From the NCBI GenBank assembly GCA_026707665.1, contig JAPOWK010000112.1:1-64000 (forward strand): a DNA stretch of 64,000 nt. The letters are read 5' to 3'. The translations under genes and the position numbers were made by a program. Source of the DNA: Chloroflexota bacterium (GTDB taxonomy: Bacteria > Chloroflexota > Anaerolineae > Aggregatilineales > Phototrophicaceae). Every line of letters begins with the position of its first letter. The stretch's first letter is position 1. Shown here piece after piece: positions 43,452 through 52,207 of the stretch. The notes beneath the pieces were generated by a model. That model was not told the origin of the DNA. It saw only the letters and a list, made by a program, of their open reading frames with translations, and searched no databases.

Positions 43452-44405
43452 TCACAAGCCTTGACCCGAGCCGCGCAGTCTGGGATCAAGAAAGTCGCGC
43501 ATCCAGTCGCCGAGGATATTGAGCGATACGACGGTGAACATGATCGCCAAGCCCGGAAAAGCCGCCAGCCACCAGGAGCCGCCCAATAATTCAGTGCGGC
43601 TGTTTGCCAGCATGGCGCCCCAGGTGGGAACGCGTTCCGGTACGCCAAGACCGAGAAAGGACAGCGACGCTTCAGACAGGATGACGCCGGCGACGTTGAA
43701 TGAGGCGATGACGATCAGAGGAGTCAGGATGTTTGGCATGATGGTGCGCAACATGATGCGCCATTCGGTGGCGCCCAGGGCGCGCACGGCTTCGACATAT
43801 TCGCGCTCGCGCTGCACCAGCGTCTCGGCGCGGGCGATGCGCGCGTAGGTCACCCATTGCCCGATGCCCAGGACCAGGACCAGGTTCAGCACGCCCTCGC
43901 CGAGTATTGTCAGCATCATAATGGCGAAGAGGATGAAGGGGTAAGCCAGCTGAATATCAGCCAGTCGCATGATGAGGTCATCGACGCGGCCGCCAAGGTA
44001 ACCAGCCGTCAGCCCCAAGATCGTGCCGGCGCCTCCGCCGAAACCGACCGCCGCCAAGCCGACGAAGAAAGAAATCCGCGCGCCGTAGACCAGCCGCGAG
44101 AGCACATCGCGCCCCGCGGCATCGGTTCCCAGAACCGACTCAAGCTGACCTTGCTCGTTGTAGCTGAGCGGCGGATTCAGCCGCAAGAAGATTTCCACAC
44201 GATTTGGGTCTTTTGGCGCCAATTGCGGCGCGAATACGGCGCAGAGCGCAATCAGCGTCAAGAAGAAGATCGCGACCACCGGATAGCGCGCCTTGACCAT
44301 GCTGGATGTCGCGCGCTGGATGAAAGACTGCGGCGCATGCATCTGGTCAAGCGGCGGAACGCGGCTCTTGGGCTTCGCTGGATTGGGCTCTTTTCCGGCG
44401 CTCAT
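43452..44405 (-). CDS. Dipeptide/oligopeptide ABC transporter permease (DppC/OppC type)
   Basis: A 317-residue inner-membrane permease of a peptide-type importer. A charged N-terminal tail is followed by a first membrane segment (PVVAIFFLTLIALCAVFAPQ), the LGTDAAGRDVLSRLVYGARI motif typical of DppC/OppC, and the EAA-like loop EYVEAVRALGATEWRIM. The ATG at 44405 (MSAGKEP) avoids overlap with the OppB gene, while an earlier start would overlap by a few codons. Together with OppB and the family 5 binding protein it forms an importer lacking visible ATPases. Confidence 0.93.
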   Translation of the reverse strand: MSAGKEPNPAKPKSRVPPLDQMHAPQSFIQRATSSMVKARYPVVAIFFLTLIALCAVFAPQLAPKDPNRVEIFLRLNPPLSYNEQGQLESVLGTDAAGRDVLSRLVYGARISFFVGLAAVGFGGGAGTILGLTAGYLGGRVDDLIMRLADIQLAYPFILFAIMMLTILGEGVLNLVLVLGIGQWVTYARIARAETLVQREREYVEAVRALGATEWRIMLRTIMPNILTPLIVIASFNVAGVILSEASLSFLGLGVPERVPTWGAMLANSRTELLGGSWWLAAFPGLAIMFTVVSLNILGDWMRDFLDPRLRGSGQGL

Positions 44406-44415
44406 GGACTCTCGC

Positions 44416-45393
44416 TCATTCCAGCCGGATGCGCGGATCAAGGAAGCCGTACATGAGATCGGCTATCAAGTTGGCGCCGACGAATAAGAACGAAAGCAAG
44501 ACGACTGCCGTCATTACCAGGGGTACATCGCGTTTACTGACGGCGTCAAAGACCAGGCGGCCGACGCCGGGCCAGGAAAAGACGGTCTCGGTCACGATGA
44601 CGCCATTCAAGAGGAAGGCGAATTGCAACGCCAAAACGGTAACAATCGGTATAAGCGCGTTGCGAATCGCGTGACGCATCATCACCGCGCGCTCGTTCAA
44701 GCCTTTGGCGCGGGCGGTAACGACATAATCTTGCCGCAGCACTTCCAGCACGGCGGAACGAATAAGGCGGGAATTGCGGGAGATGGAATAGACCGAAACC
44801 GCCACCATGGGCATGAGCAGGTAGCGGATGGCTTCGGGCAAGTTGGCCAAAGCCAAACCGGCATCGCCTTCCAACAGCGGCTTGATAAAGGGCACATGCC
44901 CCGACACCGGCATCCAGCGCAGGGTGACGGCGAAAAACATGATGAACATCAAGCCCAGCCAGAAGCTCGGCATGGATTGGCCCAGCATGGCGCCGAGCAT
45001 GAGCGTGCCGTCAGTCATCGTGCCGCGGCGCGTCGCCGCCAGCACGCCGATGGGAAAGGCCACAATCGTCGAAAGCAGAAAGCCGCCAATGGTCAATTCC
45101 AGCGTGGCCGGCATGCGCTCCATGACAACGTCAAATGCCGGCACCCGATGCTGCAGCGAGGTGCCGGTATCGCCACGCGCCAAGTTCACGACGAAATCCA
45201 GGTATTGGATATGCAGCGGGCGATCGAAGCCGAGGCGCTGGCGCGCGGCCAGGCGCTCTTCCTTGCTCGCCCGCTCGCTGATATAGAAAATCGTGGGATC
45301 GCCGGCCATGTGGATAGACAAGAAGGTCAAAAGCGTGACCCCAAAGACCACGACCACGGTCAGCAGCAGGCGGCGGATGATGTACTTGTGCAT
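44416..45393 (-). CDS. Dipeptide/oligopeptide ABC transporter permease (DppB/OppB type)
   Basis: A 325-residue permease. N-terminal segment YIIRRLLLTVVVVFGVTLLT, the conserved RLGFDRPLHIQYLDFV, and the EAA-like loop QDYVVTARAKGLNERAVMMR are diagnostic. The final FVGANLIADLMYGFLDPRIR is the family's C-terminal signature. It is located 10 bases upstream of the OppC start, so the two are co-transcribed. The substrate could be peptides, but related systems also carry sugars or nickel. Confidence 0.94.
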   Translation of the reverse strand: MHKYIIRRLLLTVVVVFGVTLLTFLSIHMAGDPTIFYISERASKEERLAARQRLGFDRPLHIQYLDFVVNLARGDTGTSLQHRVPAFDVVMERMPATLELTIGGFLLSTIVAFPIGVLAATRRGTMTDGTLMLGAMLGQSMPSFWLGLMFIMFFAVTLRWMPVSGHVPFIKPLLEGDAGLALANLPEAIRYLLMPMVAVSVYSISRNSRLIRSAVLEVLRQDYVVTARAKGLNERAVMMRHAIRNALIPIVTVLALQFAFLLNGVIVTETVFSWPGVGRLVFDAVSKRDVPLVMTAVVLLSFLFVGANLIADLMYGFLDPRIRLE

Positions 45394-45426
45394 GGACGCG
45401 ATTTAACCCCGCCCTGTGAATCTTTC

Positions 45427-45497
45427 TGTAGGGGCGACCCAGTGGGTCGCCCGTGCATGCATATTAAACCTAGGGTCAGCCAATAGCTGACCCCTAC
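45427..45497. repeat. Inverted pair of REP-like palindromes
   Basis: First copy: TGTAGGGGCGACCCAGTGGG followed by TCGCCCG. Second: AGGGTCAGCCAATAGCTGAC followed by CCCTAC. The constant outer ends match the pair at 30164, while the inner stem of the second copy (GTCAGC/GCTGAC) is different in sequence but still paired. Confidence 0.8.
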
Positions 45498-45519
45498 AAG
45501 GTACTCCGTGAGGAGCGGC

Positions 45520-47166
45520 CTACATATCGTCCTTCAGCGTCGCGGAGTAACCGGTGATGAAGTAATCCGCGCGCGACTCGTAATTGATGCGGTTGCTTAC
45601 CGCCTCAGTTCGTGGTCCCGCGAAGAGCATGATCCAGGGCGGGTCATTGTAGAACTCTTCGAGCATGGCGATTTCCAGCTCGCGCTCGGCTTCAGGGTCG
45701 CCCGTCAGCGAGGGCAGCGTGTCCCAACCGGTGCACCAGAAATCGTTGTCCCAATTCGTATAGTTGGTCTCGGCTTCACCGCAGCCGGCTTCGTGGCCCG
45801 GGATATCCGCCATGTCGTACTGGGCGCTCCATTCGCTGCCGCCGGTGCGGCCGAAGTAGAGGGGACCCAAGTCATGGGTGATCAGCGCTGCCACCCAGTC
45901 GCCCGATTCCTGGAAGATGGCTTCGGTCTGCACGCCGATATCGGTGAGCATCTGCGCGGTCGCCAGGACCACTTCAGGCGCCATCGCGCCAGTGAGGCGC
46001 CGCGCTGGCATCTCGAGCGAGAAGCGCACGCCGTCATCGCCGCGCGGGTAGCCGGCCGCATCCAGCAATTCCTCGGCTTTGGCCGGGTCATAAGGATAGG
46101 GCTCCAGCGTCGGGTGATCGGCATTGCTGGGGTTGACCAGGCTGGTAGCGCGCTCGCAGGTGGTAAGCAGCAGATTCTCGCAGATGGCGTCCGTGTCAAT
46201 GGCGTATTGCAGCGCCACGCGCACATCGGTCCTCATGATCGCTTGGGCGCCAACATCGTCGGGGTTTTCGACGCGGAAGGGCGCGTCCGGGTTCAGGTTG
46301 AAGCCGATGTAGGTGCGGGTGGTGCCGGGGAAGAATCGCGCTTCCGCCATGCCAGAATTGCGGATGGCTTCGGCTTGGCTGGCTGGAAATTCTTTGTAGA
46401 TATCGACATTGCCCGTGATGACTTCCGCCACCGCCGTTGAGGGCTCGGGGATGAAGCGCCAGACCAGATTTTCAAAGCCCTGCGGACGCAGACCAAAGCC
46501 TTCGACCGCTTTCAAGCTCATGTATTCGCCGGGCACCCATTCAGCCAAGGAATAGGGCCCGCTGCCGACTACATTGCGCGCCGCTTCTTCAAACGACATC
46601 GCTTCGTAGGAGTCCTTGCAGTGGACCAAAACCTCCGAGTACAAGCCCAGGCGCATAGCGCGGTTCTGCGGCTTCCTGGCGACAATAGTCACGTCCAGCT
46701 CGCTGTCAGCGCGCGCTTCGACAAAACCGGTGGAAGCGACAACGAAGCCAGCCGAGTTGCCGGTGAAGCCGTTGGCCGGGTCAGCCATGCGATTGAAGCT
46801 GTAGGCGGCGTCTTCGGCCGTCAGCGCCTCGCCGTCATCGCAGGTCAAACCTTCGTGCATGTGGAAGGTCCACTCGGTGCCGTCTTCGGAGACGGTGAAG
46901 CTATGCGCCAAGTAGGGATCAATGGCGCCGCTAGCCTGACCCAACTCGTAGAGCGTGGCGAAGGTGTGCATCATAATGCGGAAATTGCTGCCGCCGGTCG
47001 AGCCGCCGACTTGCGCCGGATCCATCGAGCCCGGTTCGCCGTTGATGGCGATGACAAGGGTGTCGTCATCCGGCGTCGGGACGGTTTGCGCGCTGCTCAT
47101 CAAGGGCACGAGCCCGAGAACGATGATTAGCAGCAGCGAAAGCATAAACGGAACTTTCCTATTCAT
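45520..47166 (-). CDS. ABC transporter substrate-binding protein, family 5 (peptide/oligosaccharide type)
   Basis: A 548-residue extracellular binding protein. Signal peptide ends near MSSAQTVPTP. Landmarks include LVIAINGEPGSMDPAQVGGS at the mature N-terminus, YELGQASGAIDPYLAHSFTV followed by SEDGTEWTFHMHEGL, which is the typical family 5 segment, and YAIDTDAICENLL. It is the first gene of the importer, about 125 bases upstream of the OppB gene with REP repeats between. Ligands in this family range from peptides to glycosides and opines. Confidence 0.93.
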   Translation of the reverse strand: MNRKVPFMLSLLLIIVLGLVPLMSSAQTVPTPDDDTLVIAINGEPGSMDPAQVGGSTGGSNFRIMMHTFATLYELGQASGAIDPYLAHSFTVSEDGTEWTFHMHEGLTCDDGEALTAEDAAYSFNRMADPANGFTGNSAGFVVASTGFVEARADSELDVTIVARKPQNRAMRLGLYSEVLVHCKDSYEAMSFEEAARNVVGSGPYSLAEWVPGEYMSLKAVEGFGLRPQGFENLVWRFIPEPSTAVAEVITGNVDIYKEFPASQAEAIRNSGMAEARFFPGTTRTYIGFNLNPDAPFRVENPDDVGAQAIMRTDVRVALQYAIDTDAICENLLLTTCERATSLVNPSNADHPTLEPYPYDPAKAEELLDAAGYPRGDDGVRFSLEMPARRLTGAMAPEVVLATAQMLTDIGVQTEAIFQESGDWVAALITHDLGPLYFGRTGGSEWSAQYDMADIPGHEAGCGEAETNYTNWDNDFWCTGWDTLPSLTGDPEAERELEIAMLEEFYNDPPWIMLFAGPRTEAVSNRINYESRADYFITGYSATLKDDM

Positions 47167-47352
47167 GTCTTACTCCTGTACTTATCGAATACGGCTTACG
47201 ATACTTGCCATTAACTTGGATACGCGCTCCTTTCCCGCTCAACCAGCGATTCTCACAAATATACCGCATCGTTGCGCACAATGCACCAAGTCGACCAAAT
47301 GGGGCAACGCAATCGCTTCAATGTACAAACTGGATCTGAATTCGGTCAATCG

Positions 47353-48537
47353 TCAAACGCGGTATCTTTCAAGTACGGGCAGCATGCGCTCGACGGCTTC
47401 TCGCAGCGTGTCAATCGGCTCCAACATGGTAATACGCACGTATTCGCGCCAGGCGTCTCCAAATGCTGTCCCGGGAAAGATCAGCACGCGCCCCTCGTTG
47501 AGCAGCAGGTAGGATAGCTCGGTGGCGTGGATTCCGGTCGAAGAGCAATCGGCCCAAACGAACAAGCCGCCGCGCGGCTCGCCATAAGCGAAGCCCATGC
47601 GATCCAAGCCTTCGAGCAAGACGGCGCGCCTATCGGTGTAAATCTGTAAATACTCAGCCACGCAGTCTTGCGGACCGCTGATAGCGGCCAGGCCCGCCCA
47701 CTGCGAAACTGCCGCGACCGGTCCCGTAGTGACCTGCTTGATACGCGCCATGGCGTCGATCACGTCCGCCGGCGCGGCCACATAGCCGCAGCGCCAGCCG
47801 GTCATGGCGTAGGCTTTGGAGAAGGCGTCCAGCGTGATCGTGCGCTCCGCCATGCCAGGCAGCGAGCCGATGCTGAAGTGCTGCCAAGGTTCGTAGACGA
47901 TCTTGCCGTAGATTTCATCGACGATGACGATCAGATTATGGCGGATGGCGACATCGGCGATGGCGCGCAGGCGATCCTCAGTGACGATGCCGGCGGTGGG
48001 GTTGCTGGGCGTCACGATAAGCAAGGCTTTGCTCGCGCTTGTGATCGCCGCTTCGACCGCTTCCGCTTCCAGGTTGAAGGCGTCTTCGCGATTGGTCGGC
48101 ACCGAGACCATGGTTCCGCCGGCGCGCCTGATCGCATCATCATAGGAGGTATAACGCGGGTCGGGCACCAGGATTTCGTCGCCGGGATCAATCAAGGCTT
48201 GTATCGCCAGGAAGAGGCCCTCTTGACCGCCGGTGGTGACCATCACATTTTCGGCGCCGACGGGCAGGCCATTCACTGAGCGCATGTGCTCAGCGATGAC
48301 GGCGCGCAACTCGTCCATGCCTTGGATAGGCGTGAGATCCGTGCGTCCATCGCGGATGGCAGCTTTGGCGGCGTCGACGATATGCGGCGGCGTATCCAAA
48401 TCGGGGTCGCCCCGTCCCAGCGCGATGACGTCATCCATTTCGCGCGCCATTTCCATCAGCGCATAACGCAACTGCGTACCGTCAGCGGCGACTGCGCGGA
48501 CTTCGTCGGGGATGTTGGGGTTGGCATTCATCGTCAT
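47353..48537 (-). CDS. PLP-dependent aminotransferase (class I/II)
   Basis: A 394-residue fold-type I aminotransferase. Cofactor residues are in place: N179 in PSNPTAG, D207 and Y210 in VDEIYGK, and the Schiff-base K241 in DAFSKAYAMTGWR, with the following Arg for the phosphate. RRAGGTMVSVP and the terminal REYVRITMLEP (Arg for substrate carboxylate) complete it. The start ATG at 48537 overlaps the stop of the truncated paralogue upstream as ATGA; the open frame's earlier 81 codons are that gene's shadow. The amino-acid substrate is unknown; the sequence is closest to aspartate/aromatic-type enzymes. Confidence 0.93.
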   Translation of the reverse strand: MTMNANPNIPDEVRAVAADGTQLRYALMEMAREMDDVIALGRGDPDLDTPPHIVDAAKAAIRDGRTDLTPIQGMDELRAVIAEHMRSVNGLPVGAENVMVTTGGQEGLFLAIQALIDPGDEILVPDPRYTSYDDAIRRAGGTMVSVPTNREDAFNLEAEAVEAAITSASKALLIVTPSNPTAGIVTEDRLRAIADVAIRHNLIVIVDEIYGKIVYEPWQHFSIGSLPGMAERTITLDAFSKAYAMTGWRCGYVAAPADVIDAMARIKQVTTGPVAAVSQWAGLAAISGPQDCVAEYLQIYTDRRAVLLEGLDRMGFAYGEPRGGLFVWADCSSTGIHATELSYLLLNEGRVLIFPGTAFGDAWREYVRITMLEPIDTLREAVERMLPVLERYRV

Positions 48538-49253
48538 GTCGCTGTCCTCACCCATTCCAGCCCGGCCCACTGTGAGACGGCGGTTGTGCAGATGGTGATG
48601 GCTTGCTTGCCGGCGCGGAGGCGCAGCGCCATCTCCGAGCCGGCCATCCAGCCCAACCGCCAGCCGGCCATGTGATGCGATAATGAGTCGATCGTGACCA
48701 CGCGCGACGCCAGCTTTGGATTCTGCGCCGGGTGAAATGGCGGATCGGTCTTGGCGAAACTGAGGTCGTAGACGATCCACCAGTCGCTTTCTTCGGCGCG
48801 CTGCAGCAGCTCGATGCTGGTTTCGCGATAGACGTCCGGCGTGATATAGAGCAGGCTGACGTCGTCTTCTATCGAATCGACGATCCGGGCGCCGGAGAGG
48901 TGCAGAGCGCCGCGAATCCGCGCGCTGTCGCCCGGGCAGAGCACCGAAGAGCCCGGCGGCGCCAAGAGCGTCATGCAGACGTAGCGCGCTTCAGTCGAGC
49001 CGCAGGTGATGGTAACTTCGGAAGGATCGACGCTGACATCGTAGCGCTCGCGCAGGTGTTCGGCGACCCAAGTGCGAAACTCCGGGATGCCGGGACGATC
49101 GGTGTAATGGGTTTCGCCGCGATCGAGGGCGGTGACCGCCGCGTCGACAACGGACGCGGTCAGGGTGGGCGCCATGACGGCCGGCGGCTGGGGCGCTTCG
49201 AGGTTCTCGACGCGCTGCGCCAGTGGCCTGCTAAGTGTTTGAGGGGATTGCAT
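48534..49253 (-). CDS. Truncated, degenerate aminotransferase paralogue
   Basis: A 239-residue protein clearly related to class I aminotransferases but lacking the C-terminal small domain; it stops just after AVSQWAGLEW, equivalent to residue about 285 of the intact gene. The Schiff-base Lys is absent: SLSHHMAGWR (190-199) replaces the usual SFSKxYAMTGWR, with a two-residue deletion. The Asn of the PSNP motif is missing too (YITPDVYRE), while the Asp in IVYDLSF remains. The frame is long and intact with the ATGA coupling to the active enzyme, so it may be a non-catalytic partner rather than simple decay. A decaying duplicate is the main alternative. Confidence 0.7.
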   Translation of the reverse strand: MQSPQTLSRPLAQRVENLEAPQPPAVMAPTLTASVVDAAVTALDRGETHYTDRPGIPEFRTWVAEHLRERYDVSVDPSEVTITCGSTEARYVCMTLLAPPGSSVLCPGDSARIRGALHLSGARIVDSIEDDVSLLYITPDVYRETSIELLQRAEESDWWIVYDLSFAKTDPPFHPAQNPKLASRVVTIDSLSHHMAGWRLGWMAGSEMALRLRAGKQAITICTTAVSQWAGLEWVRTAT

Positions 49254-49305
49254 GTGTTACGTTTCCTCCAGCGTTGATGACCGACAGAGTCGTCGTTTCA
49301 AGTCT

Positions 49306-49485
49306 ACCCCATCCCCCGGCCCCTGGTTCCCCCCATAAATCCCCCCCGTCCGTCGGGGGGCGTCCAGCGAGATAGGGAAGGGGAGCCAAGATCAAACGAT
49401 TCCGCGAATTGTGGACGAAGCCCCTCCCTCATTTTGCGCCGCGTGGACACTGGCGTCCGGGGAGGGGTTTGGGGTGGGGGTTGAA
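49306..49485. repeat. Nested GC-rich repeats between Ldh and aminotransferase genes
   Basis: The first element (49306-49386) begins ACCCCATCCCCCGGCCCC and ends AGCGAGATAGGGAAGGGGAG. Its centre is occupied by TTCCCCCCATAAATCCCCCC then CGTCCGTCGGGGGG, a different hairpin repeat. The second (49421-49482) is a reverse-type copy, CCCCTCCCTC ... GGGGAGGGG, with GCGCCGCGTGGACACTGGCG in its centre (CGCGTGGACACTG at 49440-49452). Confidence 0.8.
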
Positions 49486-50541
49486 TCATAGACTGAACTC
49501 AATCCCTAGTTTTTCCGCCAATTGGCGCAGGCTATCGTAGACGTGAGCATCGAGTTGCGCGCCGTCGCGGCGATAGGCGGTCTCACGCCGATGGTCGATT
49601 TCGCCGGGCGCCAGAATCTCGGCGAATCCGGGGCGCAGGGCGCTGGACTTTATTTCGGCGATGAAAGCATCCATGCGCGCTTTGAAAGCGGCGACGGGCA
49701 TGAACCAGTCAATGTCGATGGCGATGAAGGTATGCGCCACATCCAGCTTGGCGATCGAACGGTCCTGATAAGGCGCCAGCCCGAAGCCGCCGCCGCTGAT
49801 GACGCCGGTCAGCACATCGGTAAAGAGCGACAAGCCGTAGCCCTTATACTCGCCAATGCCCAGCAGGGCGCCGGCCATTGCCGCGGTTGGGTCGTCGGTC
49901 TCGCGCCCGTCCGGCGTCAGCGCCCAATCGCGCGGCATCTTGGCGCCTTCTCGTTCATGCCAGCGCATCATGCCCTTGCCGGCGGTGGTCAGCGCGATAT
50001 CAAGCACAACCGGAAAGTCGCCACCGGTCGGAGCCGCCAGCCCCCAGGGGTTGGTGCCGACGCGCGGTTCGCGCCCACCCCAGGGCGCCATCTCTGCGCC
50101 GGCGTTGGTGATGGCGACGCCGATACAATCTGACGCCAGCGCCCGCCGCGCGTGAAAGCCAGAAGAGCCGAAATGGGTGCTGTTGTAGACGAAGGCGGCG
50201 CCGATGCCGCAAGTCTTCGCTTTGTCGACGGCGATGTCCATCGCCTCTTGCCCGACTACTGAGCCCATTACCATATTGGCGTCAATCAGCGCCAGGGCTT
50301 GCGATTCCTTGATGACTGTGATTTCAGCGCCTGGTAGATACAAGCCCTTTGAAATGCGATCATAATAGCCGGTCAAGCGGGCGACGCCCTGTCCCTGGCC
50401 GGGCAGGCAGCGCAACTCACTCCCCATGAGACCGTCGGCGCAGATGCGCGCCTCGCGCTGGGAGAGCCCCATGGCGAGGAAGGCGCGGCCGACAAAGGCG
50501 TCAAGCGCATCGACATCAACCCGAATCATTGAGATGGGCAA
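49486..50541 (-). CDS. Ldh-family (malate/L-lactate/ureidoglycolate-type) NAD(P)-dependent oxidoreductase
   Basis: A 351-residue enzyme of the unusual NAD(P) dehydrogenase fold shared by L-sulfolactate, malate and ureidoglycolate dehydrogenases. The central catalytic region contains GIGAAFVYNSTHFGSSGFHA, with the conserved His. GGREPRVGTNPWGLAAPT and the C-terminal KGYGLSLFTDVLTGVISGGG are family landmarks. Substrates in the family are 2-hydroxyacids and related compounds. A 2-hydroxyacid dehydrogenase of a different family lies at 53876, so hydroxy-acid metabolism is a theme, but direct linkage is unproven. Confidence 0.9.
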   Translation of the reverse strand: MPISMIRVDVDALDAFVGRAFLAMGLSQREARICADGLMGSELRCLPGQGQGVARLTGYYDRISKGLYLPGAEITVIKESQALALIDANMVMGSVVGQEAMDIAVDKAKTCGIGAAFVYNSTHFGSSGFHARRALASDCIGVAITNAGAEMAPWGGREPRVGTNPWGLAAPTGGDFPVVLDIALTTAGKGMMRWHEREGAKMPRDWALTPDGRETDDPTAAMAGALLGIGEYKGYGLSLFTDVLTGVISGGGFGLAPYQDRSIAKLDVAHTFIAIDIDWFMPVAAFKARMDAFIAEIKSSALRPGFAEILAPGEIDHRRETAYRRDGAQLDAHVYDSLRQLAEKLGIEFSL

Positions 50542-50544
50542 TTC

Positions 50545-50740
50545 AACCCCCTCTAAAACTCCCCCGAAGCGCAGTGTCTATGCGCGCCATCGCTATGGAG
50601 GGAGACTTTCCTAACTGCGGCTATGGTAAGGAAATTGTAAAATCTGCTGTATGGTGAAAGTTGCATAATCAGAAACAAGCTGCGCTCTCTTCTTCCCCCT
50701 CCCTGATGCTTCGGGGAGGGGGACCGAGGGGGTGGGGTTG
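50545..50740. repeat. GC-rich repeats, one interrupted
   Basis: At 50545-50613 is ACCCCCTCTAAAACTCCCCC, then GAAGCGCAGTGTCTATGCGC inside, then a GGAGGGAGACTTT end. The inserted part is itself a small hairpin (GCGCA/TGCGC) carrying CAGTGTCTATGCG at 50572-50584. At 50694-50740 is a separate short hairpin CCCCTCCCTGATGCTTCGGG then GAGGGGGACC. Confidence 0.75.
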
Positions 50741-50741
50741 A

Positions 50742-51200
50742 TCATATCCCACGGATCGACTTATACTGCTCCAGTTCTTCCGGCGTGTAGACCTGCATCA
50801 ACTCGAGTTCAATGCCGCCGGTTTCCTGCTCCAAAAACGCGACATAGCCCTCGGGATGCGGGTGCGATCCGGTCACTTTGCAGGAACTGCATTCTTTCAG
50901 TGCGCCGCCTTCAGCCTGCGCCGACTCCAGCGCGGCGTCGATATCGGGCACGGCGTAGCAGATATGGTGCAAGCCTTCCGTGCCGCGCTCGGCGATCCAC
51001 TGGCTGAAGCGGCCGTCGGCGTCCAGCGATTCGTTCAGCTGATATTCCACATCGCCGACATTAAAGATCGCGACTTTGATCCGCGCTTTCTCGGCGACCA
51101 CAACCTGAGCGTCCAAACCGACGCCGAGCAGTGTCTGATAGCGCTGCAACGTGTCGTCAACGCTCTTGACGGCAAATGCCATGTGTTTGATGTAAGACAT
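50742..51200 (-). CDS. VOC-family protein (methylmalonyl-CoA epimerase-like)
   Basis: A 152-residue glyoxalase-superfamily protein with two beta-alpha-beta-beta-beta units. The metal ligands are the first His in SYIKHMAFAVKSVDD, HH in GLHHICYAVPDID, Gln/Glu in VEYQL and the C-terminal Glu in IELELMQVYT. The arrangement and size match methylmalonyl-CoA epimerase, but lactoylglutathione lyases and ring-cleavage enzymes share it. The ATG at 51200 is preferred; the upstream frame lies in a repeat. It probably forms a unit with the DUF4438 pair upstream, but a repeat-containing spacer of about 130 bases intervenes. Confidence 0.8.
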   Translation of the reverse strand: MSYIKHMAFAVKSVDDTLQRYQTLLGVGLDAQVVVAEKARIKVAIFNVGDVEYQLNESLDADGRFSQWIAERGTEGLHHICYAVPDIDAALESAQAEGGALKECSSCKVTGSHPHPEGYVAFLEQETGGIELELMQVYTPEELEQYKSIRGI

Positions 51201-51233
51201 CTTCCCCAATACCTTGAAACCTAGTTTTTCAAG

Positions 51234-51309
51234 CGGGCGACCCGGTGGGTCGCCCCTACAGCACGACAATTAGTGTGATCTTGTAGGGGCGACCTAATAG
51301 GTCGCCCGA
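51234..51309. repeat. Inverted pair of REP-like palindromes (opposite arrangement)
   Basis: GGGCGACCCGGTGGGTCGCC followed by CCTACA (51235-51260), then TTGTAGGGGCGACCTAATAG followed by GTCGCCCG (51281-51308). Here the constant TAGGGG/CCCCTA ends face inward, unlike the pairs at 30164, 32586 and 45427. Confidence 0.8.
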
Positions 51310-51334
51310 CAGCTCGCTCAAATTGGCTGCACAC

Positions 51335-52207
51335 TCAAAGCAAAAGCTCCTTCAAATTCACGCCCGGCGTGACCATAGGCGCGATGTCGCCGCTCTGCGA
51401 GGTCATGATCAGCGTCAGCCCCGGCCCATAACCGGCGCGCGGGCTGTCGCCTTGCGCGACCACGCCGATGCCGACTGCATTGCGCAAATAGCCGTGATTC
51501 CAACTGCTGTCGTAATCGGTCAGCGCCACTACATCGCCCAGCCGCAGATTATCCAGCCCGGCTTCCGCGACCGCGCCGCTGTCCGCCGTCTGAATGTGAA
51601 TGGAGCCGCCATCGCTGACCAAACCGGCGCCCGCGCCGAGCAAATGCGGTGGCACGGCCGCCACCACCGGCACCGACAGTTTGCCATCGCTATTGGTCGT
51701 CACTTCCAGCGCATCAACGAGTTCAGGCGAGCAGCCCTTCAGCATCACGTCGGGGTGGTCGTCGAACTTCATGCCGACGCCCTTGGCTTTGATTACGATC
51801 TTGTCGCCAATGGCGAGCTGTTCCAGCACGTCCCCTTCGAAGTGAATGATGACATGTTCGGAGAAGCGTCCCGTCTTGCCCGTTACGGTGCCGCGCGCGC
51901 GCTGGGCGTTGCCAGTCATGACGATGGCGGTATTGCCGACGCAGGACAGCACATTGAGCCCGCGATTGCCGGTCGCGTCGCCCATCATCACGCTCACACC
52001 CGGATGCACGCAGTCGGCCAGCCAACCGTAAGCGGAATCGCCGACGGCGACGTTGTAGACGATGCTGCCATAAGCGGGCAGCAAAAAGGGACTTCCATCC
52101 GCCGCGAGCGAGTAGGGCATGGCTGGCAGCGGTGGCATGCGTGGGGGCGTGATGACCCCTTGAACCGATACGCTGACGACTTGATCCGCGTTGTTTTTTG
52201 CGCTCAT
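51335..52207 (-). CDS. DUF4438 family protein (second of a coupled pair)
   Basis: A 290-residue protein resembling DUF4438. The pattern is ADQVVSVSVQGVITPP, then GSIVYNVAVGDSAYGWLADC and VHPGVSV, then KGVGMKFDDHPDVMLKGCSP, with a late YGPGLTLIMTSQSGDI. The ATG at 52207 overlaps the upstream paralogue's stop as ATGA. It is about one third identical by eye to its partner, so the two may form a heteromer. No active-site motif is recognised. The conserved Cys and His residues (VGNTAI, KFDDHPDV) could hold a metal, but that is a guess. Confidence 0.75.
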   Translation of the reverse strand: MSAKNNADQVVSVSVQGVITPPRMPPLPAMPYSLAADGSPFLLPAYGSIVYNVAVGDSAYGWLADCVHPGVSVMMGDATGNRGLNVLSCVGNTAIVMTGNAQRARGTVTGKTGRFSEHVIIHFEGDVLEQLAIGDKIVIKAKGVGMKFDDHPDVMLKGCSPELVDALEVTTNSDGKLSVPVVAAVPPHLLGAGAGLVSDGGSIHIQTADSGAVAEAGLDNLRLGDVVALTDYDSSWNHGYLRNAVGIGVVAQGDSPRAGYGPGLTLIMTSQSGDIAPMVTPGVNLKELLL

